19,882 nt of DNA from JBGZFC01 sp964346495 (GTDB lineage Bacteria; Bacteroidota; Bacteroidia; Bacteroidales; Dysgonomonadaceae), in the NCBI GenBank assembly GCA_964346495.1, contig CAYFUW010000039.1:1-19882 (forward strand). The letters are read 5' to 3'. Within the stretch, counting starts at the first letter, position 1; each line of letters begins with the position of its first letter. The position numbers and the translations under genes were made by a program. The notes under the pieces are model-generated. The model was not told where the DNA came from, made no database searches, and worked only from the letters and a program-made list of their open reading frames with translations. Below are positions 14,693 through 19,882 of the stretch, one piece after another.

Positions 14693-14725
14693 AACAAAAA
14701 AGAGACGCGATAATATCACGTCTCT
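14693..14725 (-). terminator. Terminator of the PASTA-to-acyltransferase operon
   Basis: On the minus strand AGAGACGTGA pairs with TCGCGTCTCT around TATTA and is followed by TTTTTTG. The arms are identical to the rnf terminator (6812-6835), but the loop differs. It lies about 30 bases past the acyltransferase stop. Confidence 0.88.
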
Positions 14726-14754
14726 ACATTTTTTTGCTGATTGAATGTTTAAAT

Positions 14755-15909
14755 CTAAAATTCATTTTTCGCCACAAGAAAATTTTTTACCGTATTGGCA
14801 TACATCTCAATTATCTTTTCGGTTAAAAATGAACTATCTTTATTTGGGAGATCTATTTTATCAACCTGTTTCTTAATGTATTCATCAAATTGCTGAATAT
14901 CATCTTTATTGTATTTATCAGCGAATTGATTGTTACTGTTCATGCGATCGAATGCAATATAGTTTATCGGGAAAAAGGTGTAATTTTTATGGATCTCGTT
15001 ATCGATAATATCGGCAGCTTTTGTAAGAATCTCTCCACGTTTTTCGTTTTTGTCTATTTTGTATAAATCTTCATTAATAGATTTGCCGAAATAAAAAAAC
15101 ACTCGACCTTTATCGCCAAAAATACCTGTTTGCATGTTTATTAAATCGTCTTTTTGGCTCTTTTTGTGCTCAGGATTATCTCTTTTCTGTTGAAACTCTT
15201 TAGCTTTCAGGTAATCACAAGGATCAAATTCATACGATAGAGACAATGGAACGATATTGAGTGCAGAAAGTGCATCAATTGGATTCAAATTGTCATACAA
15301 AGCGAGCATTTTAAGCAGGCTGACTTGTGTTTTATCGTCCGAGTCTTTTGCTCTCCCTTCACGTTGAGCAATCCAGGCTGATTGCGAGCGATTAACTATA
15401 GTATCGTGAATGTATTCAGAAAGATGTTTTGATGTTGCCAGCATTTCCCGAACGGGAACCTGACGCTTCACTATAAAGCTTCTGTTTATTCTTACCAAAT
15501 CTACAATCCAGGGGTAAATAAGCAGATTATCTCCAATTGCAATTTCGCAGGTGGACATATCGTTTTCCGCTAGCATTATGTTGAGAAAAGCTGCATCAAG
15601 CACTATATCGCGATGATTTGAGATGTAAAGGTGACTTGCTTCTTTATCGAAATTATCTAAACCCAATGCTTTTACACCTTTGGTTGTGTTTTTGATTAGG
15701 TGTTGTAAAATCGGGAACATGATATTCAATTGAAACTCGTTAACTGTGTTGCATTGTTGCATAGCACTGCTAATCATGTCCCAACTCATTGGTTTGGCGA
15801 TTGGTTCTACCACCAATCTGAAACTCTCGTTTTGGATTAAATTGTTAACTGTTTGCTTAAGTTCGCTGTCTAAAATAGGACTAATATCGTCAAACTTTGG
15901 ATTAATCAT
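14755..15909 (-). CDS. Glycerolipid acyltransferase (PlsC/GPAT superfamily)
   Basis: A 384-residue acyltransferase, probably in phospholipid synthesis or envelope lipid remodelling. The acyltransferase block starts at about residue 92 with LYISNHRDIVLDAAFLN. The usual HX4D catalytic motif appears here as H-R-D-I-V-L-D, five residues between His and Asp. The second motif is IAQREGRAKDSDDKT (about 179-193), which resembles the phosphate-binding GGRSR region of glycerol-3-phosphate acyltransferases. No membrane helix is obvious. It is the last gene of the operon, 12 bp after ddl. Annotation as 1-acylglycerol-3-phosphate acyltransferase is customary for such proteins, but the acceptor is not shown by the sequence. 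Confidence 0.82.
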   Translation of the reverse strand: MINPKFDDISPILDSELKQTVNNLIQNESFRLVVEPIAKPMSWDMISSAMQQCNTVNEFQLNIMFPILQHLIKNTTKGVKALGLDNFDKEASHLYISNHRDIVLDAAFLNIMLAENDMSTCEIAIGDNLLIYPWIVDLVRINRSFIVKRQVPVREMLATSKHLSEYIHDTIVNRSQSAWIAQREGRAKDSDDKTQVSLLKMLALYDNLNPIDALSALNIVPLSLSYEFDPCDYLKAKEFQQKRDNPEHKKSQKDDLINMQTGIFGDKGRVFFYFGKSINEDLYKIDKNEKRGEILTKAADIIDNEIHKNYTFFPINYIAFDRMNSNNQFADKYNKDDIQQFDEYIKKQVDKIDLPNKDSSFLTEKIIEMYANTVKNFLVAKNEF

Positions 15910-15921
15910 TTATCTGTTGGA

Positions 15922-16899
15922 TTATTTTGTATTTATACTCTCTTCGATTATTTCAGTAATAACATCGGTCATAGACATCCCCGCTGCAGCAACTTGCTGT
16001 GGGATAAAACTTGTCGGGGTCATTCCCGGCGTTGTGTTTACTTCGAGCAGAACAGGCTGGTTTTCAGATATAATATAATCGGCACGGATAACTCCTTTGG
16101 CATCAATCAGGCGATATATCTCTTTTGTAAGTTGCTGGATTTGCAAAGTTGATTCTACTGAAATACGAGCCGGAGTTATCTCTTCCACTTGTCCTTTGTA
16201 CTTGGCATCGTAATCGAAAAACTCATTTTTAGGGACTACTTCGGTAACGGGTAGAACTATGATTTCTCCATCCCTTTTGTAGCAACCGCAAGTTACTTCC
16301 GTACCCGAAATAAAACTCTCTATCATCACTTCGGGGGCTTCTTTAAATGCCTCTTCTACTGCTTGTTGAATTTCGCTTACATCTTTCACCTTAGTTGTTG
16401 CAAAACTTGAACCACCAACATTTGGCTTTGCGAAAACGGGTAATCCTAATTTTGACACGATTTCTTCGGGATTTACCTTGTCGTGAGTTCTAAGCAGGAT
16501 TGATTCGGCTATTTTGTATCCAAAACTTTTTATGAAGTTGTTGAATATATATTTGTTGAAAGTTAATGAAGATGCCAACACTCCGCAATTGGAGTAGGGA
16601 ATAGTTAGCATATCGAAATAACCTTGCAACAGTCCGTCTTCTCCGGGAGTGCCGTGAATTGTAATATATGCAAAGTCGAATTTGATATGTCGCTCATCAA
16701 CTGTAAAGCTAAAGTCGTTTTTATTTATCGGATATTTTTGGTTTTGATATTCAACTTCCCAACTGTTTTTGTCAATCATTACTTTATATACAAGATATTT
16801 CTCTTTATCGATAAAAGAGTAAATACCTTTCGCGCTTTTTTCCGAAACCTCTTTTTCGGAAGAGTAGCCTCCCCATACTATTGCAACTATTTTTTTCAT
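15922..16899 (-). CDS. ddl: D-alanine--D-alanine ligase
   Basis: Ddl joins two D-alanines for the peptidoglycan stem peptide, in the cytoplasm, using ATP. The 325-residue ATP-grasp protein has the N-terminal IVWGGYSSEKEVSEKSA (7-23), HGTPGEDGLLQGYFD (82-96), the ATP-grasp lysine region LPVFAKPNVGGSS (153-165), FFDYDAKYKG (227-236), and the C-terminal LLEVNTTPGMTPTSFIPQQ (284-302) with metal-ligand residues. Y234 corresponds to the omega-loop tyrosine that specifies a D-Ala second substrate rather than D-lactate. The glycine-rich loop reads GGSSFATTK (162-170), where relatives usually have GGSSFGVTK. It lies 25 bp after the pseudouridine synthase gene. Confidence 0.95.
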   Translation of the reverse strand: MKKIVAIVWGGYSSEKEVSEKSAKGIYSFIDKEKYLVYKVMIDKNSWEVEYQNQKYPINKNDFSFTVDERHIKFDFAYITIHGTPGEDGLLQGYFDMLTIPYSNCGVLASSLTFNKYIFNNFIKSFGYKIAESILLRTHDKVNPEEIVSKLGLPVFAKPNVGGSSFATTKVKDVSEIQQAVEEAFKEAPEVMIESFISGTEVTCGCYKRDGEIIVLPVTEVVPKNEFFDYDAKYKGQVEEITPARISVESTLQIQQLTKEIYRLIDAKGVIRADYIISENQPVLLEVNTTPGMTPTSFIPQQVAAAGMSMTDVITEIIEESINTK

Positions 16900-16924
16900 A
16901 TATCTATTTGGTAGTCAGTTTTGT

Positions 16925-17995
16925 TTATATAATATCTCTCCCGGCGGTATAAGAGTTCCACTTCTCAATTACCGTTTGAAAATCTTCAGGCAATTCACTG
17001 TCAAATAACATCTCTTCATTGGTTCGCGGATGAATAAAACCTAAAGTTTTAGCATGCAAGCACTGTCTGGGACAAGCCTCGAAGCAGTTGAAGATAAATT
17101 GTTTGTACTTTGCGAATGTAGTTCCTCTAAGTATTTCGTTCCCGCCGTATCGCTCATCGTTAAATATAGGATGTCCGATATATTTCATATGTACCCTGAT
17201 TTGGTGCGTTCTTCCGGTTTCTAATACGCATTCAACAAGTGTAACGTATCCAAAGCGTTGTAAAACAGAGTAGTGAGTGACAGCTTCTTTGCCTTGCTCC
17301 CCATCCGGGAAAACTCGCATTAGCAAACGGTCTTTCGGGTCACGTCCGATATTTCCTATTATGGTGCCTTCATCATCTTTTACATCTCCCCATACTAGTG
17401 CGACATATTTTCGCTTAGTTGTTTTATTGAAAAACTGTGCCGAAAGTTTTGTTTTTGCATCGGGCGTTTTGGCGATAAGCAACAATCCCGAAGTGTCTTT
17501 GTCTATTCTGTGCACTAATCCCAAACGAGGGTCGTCCATACTCATTCCCTCTTCGATTTTTAAATGGTGAGCAATACCATTAATAAGTGTGCCGGTATAA
17601 TTGCCATGACCAGGATGCACCACCATATTAGGTGGTTTGTTGATTACCATTAGTTCGTTGTCTTCATAAACGATATCTAATGGAATATCTTCTGCAATAA
17701 TCTGTAGCTCTCGCCTTGGTCTGTCCATAACAACAGATATTATGTCGAGAGGCTTTATTTTATAATTTGATTTTACAGGTTTGTCATTTACTAAAATACA
17801 ATTTGCTTCGGCGGCTTGTTGTATTCTGTTTCGGGAAATTCCTTCGATTCTGTCAAACAGATATTTGTCTATTCGCAATAGGCTTTGTCCTTTATCTACA
17901 ACAAACCTAAAATGCTCATATCTCTCTTTAGGCTCTTCTACAGCAAATTCATCATCCTCGGGAAGATATTCGGTATTTTCAAAATTATTTTCCAA
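16925..17995 (-). CDS. RluA-family pseudouridine synthase (RluD-like)
   Basis: The enzyme converts specific uridines to pseudouridine, most likely in 23S rRNA. The 356-residue protein has an acidic N-terminal extension (1-30), an S4 RNA-binding domain (about 37-90) and a catalytic domain. The latter carries the motif LVHRIDKDTSGLLLIAKT (160-177), with D165 the catalytic aspartate, and ETGRTHQIRVHM (259-270). S4 plus RluA organisation fits the RluD/RluC group. RluD is the closest guess from the overall layout, but the target uridines cannot be told from sequence. It starts 8 bases after the PASTA gene stops, so they are co-transcribed. Confidence 0.93.
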   Translation of the reverse strand: MENNFENTEYLPEDDEFAVEEPKERYEHFRFVVDKGQSLLRIDKYLFDRIEGISRNRIQQAAEANCILVNDKPVKSNYKIKPLDIISVVMDRPRRELQIIAEDIPLDIVYEDNELMVINKPPNMVVHPGHGNYTGTLINGIAHHLKIEEGMSMDDPRLGLVHRIDKDTSGLLLIAKTPDAKTKLSAQFFNKTTKRKYVALVWGDVKDDEGTIIGNIGRDPKDRLLMRVFPDGEQGKEAVTHYSVLQRFGYVTLVECVLETGRTHQIRVHMKYIGHPIFNDERYGGNEILRGTTFAKYKQFIFNCFEACPRQCLHAKTLGFIHPRTNEEMLFDSELPEDFQTVIEKWNSYTAGRDII

Positions 17996-18003
17996 GATGC
18001 AGA

Positions 18004-18678
18004 TTAAAAAAACGATTCATCAATATTTGACTGTTCTACTTCTCTATTTGATGTCTTTTCAGGACTGTTTTGTGGAACATCCGGGGAAACTACGTACTCA
18101 TTATCTAAGCTTAATGAGTCGTATATCGTGTTACTTCCTACTATCAACCTGATTGGCGAGCCGGCTGGTATTTTTTCTTCGGCAAGCAATCTTCTTCCTT
18201 TGTACTCTACTGAAATAACCAAACCGCTATATTCCGATGGCGTTTCAACTGTCTCTATTTGGTCAAATCCGAGCGAGTTAAGTAGTGCTCTGGCTTGTCT
18301 TTCGGAATAATCTACAAGTTCGGGAACAGCTATTTGTTGAGGACTTTGCGAATAGATAGTCAGATAGATGGCTCTGCCCTCTTTTACCTTGTTGGATGCT
18401 TTTGGTATCTGTTCCAATACTGCGCCCGGAACAGCATCTATTTTAAAAATAGAATCTACAATTTCGGCTTTTAGCCCTTTCGAGCGCAACAACGATTTGG
18501 CTTCTTCTATTTGTAAACCCTGCAAGTCGGGCACAACAATATTATGTCCGTGGCGTGTATAGAGCCTTAAAGATAGAAGTACAAGTGCTATTAAAACAAT
18601 GCCTGAGCCTATAATAAGGGCAATATTCAGGAATATTTTATTTCCGAATATCTGTTTTGGTTTTTTATTTGAAGCCAT
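18004..18678 (-). CDS. PASTA-domain membrane protein
   Basis: A 224-residue protein with a short cytoplasmic N-terminus, one membrane helix (about 16-38) and two extracytoplasmic PASTA domains (about 46-110 and 115-182). Each PASTA domain opens with a VPDLQG or VPELVD motif. A polar, acidic tail of about 40 residues follows. PASTA domains bind peptidoglycan fragments or beta-lactams in kinases and penicillin-binding proteins, but no kinase or transpeptidase domain is attached here. Placement at the head of an operon containing ddl suggests a cell-wall role. This PASTA-RluD-Ddl-acyltransferase order recurs in Bacteroidales as I recall it. Confidence 0.9.
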   Translation of the reverse strand: MASNKKPKQIFGNKIFLNIALIIGSGIVLIALVLLSLRLYTRHGHNIVVPDLQGLQIEEAKSLLRSKGLKAEIVDSIFKIDAVPGAVLEQIPKASNKVKEGRAIYLTIYSQSPQQIAVPELVDYSERQARALLNSLGFDQIETVETPSEYSGLVISVEYKGRRLLAEEKIPAGSPIRLIVGSNTIYDSLSLDNEYVVSPDVPQNSPEKTSNREVEQSNIDESFF

Positions 18679-18703
18679 CTATTTGCATTTTATATCTAAC
18701 ATA

Positions 18704-18711
18704 CAAAATTA
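18704..18711 (-). promoter_or_regulatory. Possible -7 box of the PASTA operon
   Basis: TAATTTTG on the minus strand fits TAnnTTTG and ends 25 bases before the start codon. The upstream region is T-rich with no clear TTTG at -33, so this is tentative. Confidence 0.4.
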
Positions 18712-18819
18712 GAAAAAAAAACAGAAAGAAAAACTTTTAAGCTGTATTATTCACGTTTTTAGCTTTGTGTAGTTTTGAATAATTTGTGCTGATGATATAA
18801 AACTGTTTTTCTTTGTGTT

Positions 18820-18864
18820 CGGTAAAAACACAAAGTGAGAATATGGAACCCATATTCTCACTTT
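18820..18864 (-). terminator. Terminator of rpmH
   Basis: AAAGTGAGAATATGG pairs perfectly over 15 positions with CCATATTCTCACTTT around a 3-base loop. On the minus strand it is followed by GTGTTTTTA. It lies about 35 bases past the rpmH stop. Confidence 0.8.
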
Positions 18865-18899
18865 TGTCATACGATTTCGTGACGTAGATTATTATATTA

Positions 18900-19046
18900 T
18901 TAATACTCGTCTGATACGGTTAGTTTTGCTCTTCCTCTGGCTCTTCTTGAAGCAAGTACCTTCCGACCGTTTTTAGTTGCCATTCTCGAGCGAAAACCGT
19001 GTTTGTTTTTTCTTTTTCTATTCGAAGGTTGGAATGTTCTTTTCAT
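18900..19046 (-). CDS. rpmH: 50S ribosomal protein L34
   Basis: A 48-residue, very basic protein read on the minus strand from ATG 19046 to TAA 18900. It starts MKRTFQPSNRKRKNKHGFR and continues SRMATKNGRKVLASRRARGR. This is the full conserved L34 signature (KRTxQPSxRKRxxxHGFRxRM...GRxVLxxRRxKGRxxL). The C-terminal TVSDEY extension is usual for Bacteroidota. It has its own promoter and terminator. Confidence 0.97.
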   Translation of the reverse strand: MKRTFQPSNRKRKNKHGFRSRMATKNGRKVLASRRARGRAKLTVSDEY

Positions 19047-19092
19047 TTCTATATAATGTTATTATTTGTTTTTTTATTCTCAAAATGGGGTG

Positions 19093-19123
19093 CAAAGATA
19101 GAAAATGTTTTTGTATTTCGCAA
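19093..19123 (-). promoter_or_regulatory. Promoter of rpmH
   Basis: On the minus strand TATCTTTG (19100-19093) is the -7 box and TTG (19123-19121) lies 20 bases upstream, the same spacing as for rpsA and tRNA-Glu. The -7 box ends 46 bases before the start codon. Confidence 0.65.
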
Positions 19124-19300
19124 TTTTTGATGAATTATTTCGGAATAAATATTTTTGAGTGTAATGAGTTTGGGTAAAATGCTGTTGTTAATTCTTATAT
19201 TATACAAGGTGAAATAACCTGTTTTTTGTTCATTGTTGTTTGAGGATTTTCTCAATTCTGTTCCAAAAAACAACTTTTTTGCAAAATAGTTGTAAGAAAA

Positions 19301-19332
19301 TTTGTTCAATTAAAAAAAAGGTTCTATATTTG
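19301..19332 (+). promoter_or_regulatory. Near-consensus promoter of tRNA-Glu and rpsT
   Basis: TTTG (19301-19304), 20 bases, then TATATTTG (19325-19332). It is the best match to the Bacteroidota housekeeping promoter in the window. The region from 19124 to 19300 upstream is AT-rich and holds no gene I can support. Confidence 0.8.
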
Positions 19333-19387
19333 CACCCGCAATTTGAGAGAACGAGATTTTGATCTCTGTCAAAACGGATTGCAAGGA

Positions 19388-19459
19388 GGCCGATTCGTCT
19401 ATCGGTTAGGACGCCAGATTTTCATTCTGGAAAGAGGGGTTCGATTCCCCTATCGGCTA
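19388..19459 (+). tRNA. tRNA-Glu (anticodon TTC)
   Basis: A 72-nt cloverleaf: acceptor GGCCGAT/ATCGGCT with a first G-U pair and discriminator A, anticodon stem CCAGA/TCTGG with loop TTTTCAT (anticodon TTC), and T arm GGGG-TTCGATT-CCCC. CCA is not encoded. A short leader hairpin (GAGAT/ATCTC, 19353-19366) lies between the promoter and the tRNA. rpsT follows 34 bases on with no terminator between, so the two are probably co-transcribed. Confidence 0.96.
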
Positions 19460-19493
19460 CAAATTTTTAATAAAACGATAGAGTCAAATACAG

Positions 19494-19748
19494 ATGGCAA
19501 ATCATAAATCAGCAGAAAAAAGAATTAGACAAACTAAAACACGTCGTTTGGCTAACAGATATGTTTCACGCACTGCCAGAAATAGTGTACGTAAACTACG
19601 TGAAACTACAAACAAAGAAGATGCAAAGAAAATGTATCCAGAGGTTTGTTCAATGTTAGACAAGTTGGCTAAGAGAAGAGTTATACACCGTAATAAGGCA
19701 AATAACTTAAAATCTAAATTAGCTGCGCACGTAAGCGCGTTAAATTAA
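19494..19748 (+). CDS. rpsT: 30S ribosomal protein S20
   Basis: S20 binds 16S rRNA early in 30S assembly. The 84-residue basic protein starts MANHKSAEKRIRQTKTRRLANR, the conserved S20 N-terminus, has the central helix region and ends with the conserved HRNKANNLKSKLAAHV segment (71-81 plus tail). Its length is normal. It lies just downstream of tRNA-Glu behind the shared promoter at 19301-19332, and a terminator follows 24 bases after the stop codon. Confidence 0.97.
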   Translation: MANHKSAEKRIRQTKTRRLANRYVSRTARNSVRKLRETTNKEDAKKMYPEVCSMLDKLAKRRVIHRNKANNLKSKLAAHVSALN

Positions 19749-19772
19749 TACAATCTATCAACAAAATAGGTG

Positions 19773-19806
19773 AAGCCGAGCATTATATGTTCGGCTTTTC
19801 TTGTTT
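19773..19806 (+). terminator. Terminator of rpsT
   Basis: AAGCCGAGCAT pairs with ATGTTCGGCTT (11 pairs, one G-U) around TAT, followed by TTCTTGTTTT. The remaining bases to the window end hold no gene. Confidence 0.85.
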
Positions 19807-19866
19807 TATACCCCCCTGCAATAGCTTTTTGTGGATTATTTAATTCAAATGGAGCCTTGATTAGAT

Positions 19867-19874
19867 TAATTTTG
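19867..19874 (+). promoter_or_regulatory. Possible -7 box for a gene beyond the window
   Basis: TAATTTTG matches TAnnTTTG, but no TTG lies at the right distance upstream, so confidence is low. If real, it would drive the next plus-strand gene, which is outside this window. Confidence 0.3.
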
Positions 19875-19882
19875 TATTTTTA

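Noticed and set aside
1..19882. Mobile element, defence system or biosynthetic cluster
   Set aside because: No transposase, integrase, nuclease or restriction gene, toxin-antitoxin or NRPS/PKS gene was seen; coding regions are housekeeping or envelope functions with uniform composition.

Overview
The window looks like chromosomal DNA of an anaerobic member of the Bacteroidota, most likely Bacteroidales. The DNA is AT-rich. Promoters match the Bacteroidota pattern (TTG/TTTG at about -33 and TAnnTTTG at about -7). Most starts have no clear Shine-Dalgarno sequence. The gene content fits: an RseC-led rnf operon in the order B-C-D-G-E-A, a six-domain S1 protein with an acidic tail, a lipoprotein DPP III with an HECLGH motif, and a PASTA-RluD-Ddl-acyltransferase operon. 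This assignment rests on motif and gene-order recognition, not on a database search.

Layout. (1) 1-900: a minus-strand tRNA cluster, Ser(TGA)-Gly(GCC)-Leu(TAA), with a promoter before Ser and a terminator after Leu. The Gly locus is surrounded by partial copies of itself: a 107-bp tandem repeat carrying exact 5' tRNA halves on one side and a 20-bp piece of its 3' end on the other. (2) 1116-6840: the plus-strand rseC-rnfBCDGEA operon, which encodes a membrane complex moving electrons between ferredoxin and NAD+ coupled to ion transport. A palindrome-centred non-coding element lies between rnfB and rnfC, and a terminator closes the operon. (3) 6943-10084: a charge-segregated Tyr/Trp-rich lipoprotein resembling DUF6600, then a GNAT-nitrilase fusion, each followed by a strong hairpin. 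(4) 10207-14336: rpsA (minus) and a DPP III lipoprotein (plus), divergently transcribed from a shared promoter region. (5) 14337-14754: a gene-free stretch holding terminators and several palindromes. (6) 14755-18678: a minus-strand operon for envelope biogenesis and RNA modification (PASTA protein, pseudouridine synthase, Ddl, acyltransferase). (7) 18900-19797: rpmH (minus), then tRNA-Glu and rpsT (plus) behind a near-consensus promoter.

Most of the window is conserved housekeeping sequence. I did not find a new defence or mobile system. The parts that deserve a second look are non-coding: the tRNA-Gly half-gene array, the rnfB-rnfC spacer element, and families of short palindromes that recur in the window, one of which appears to serve as a terminator at two unrelated loci.
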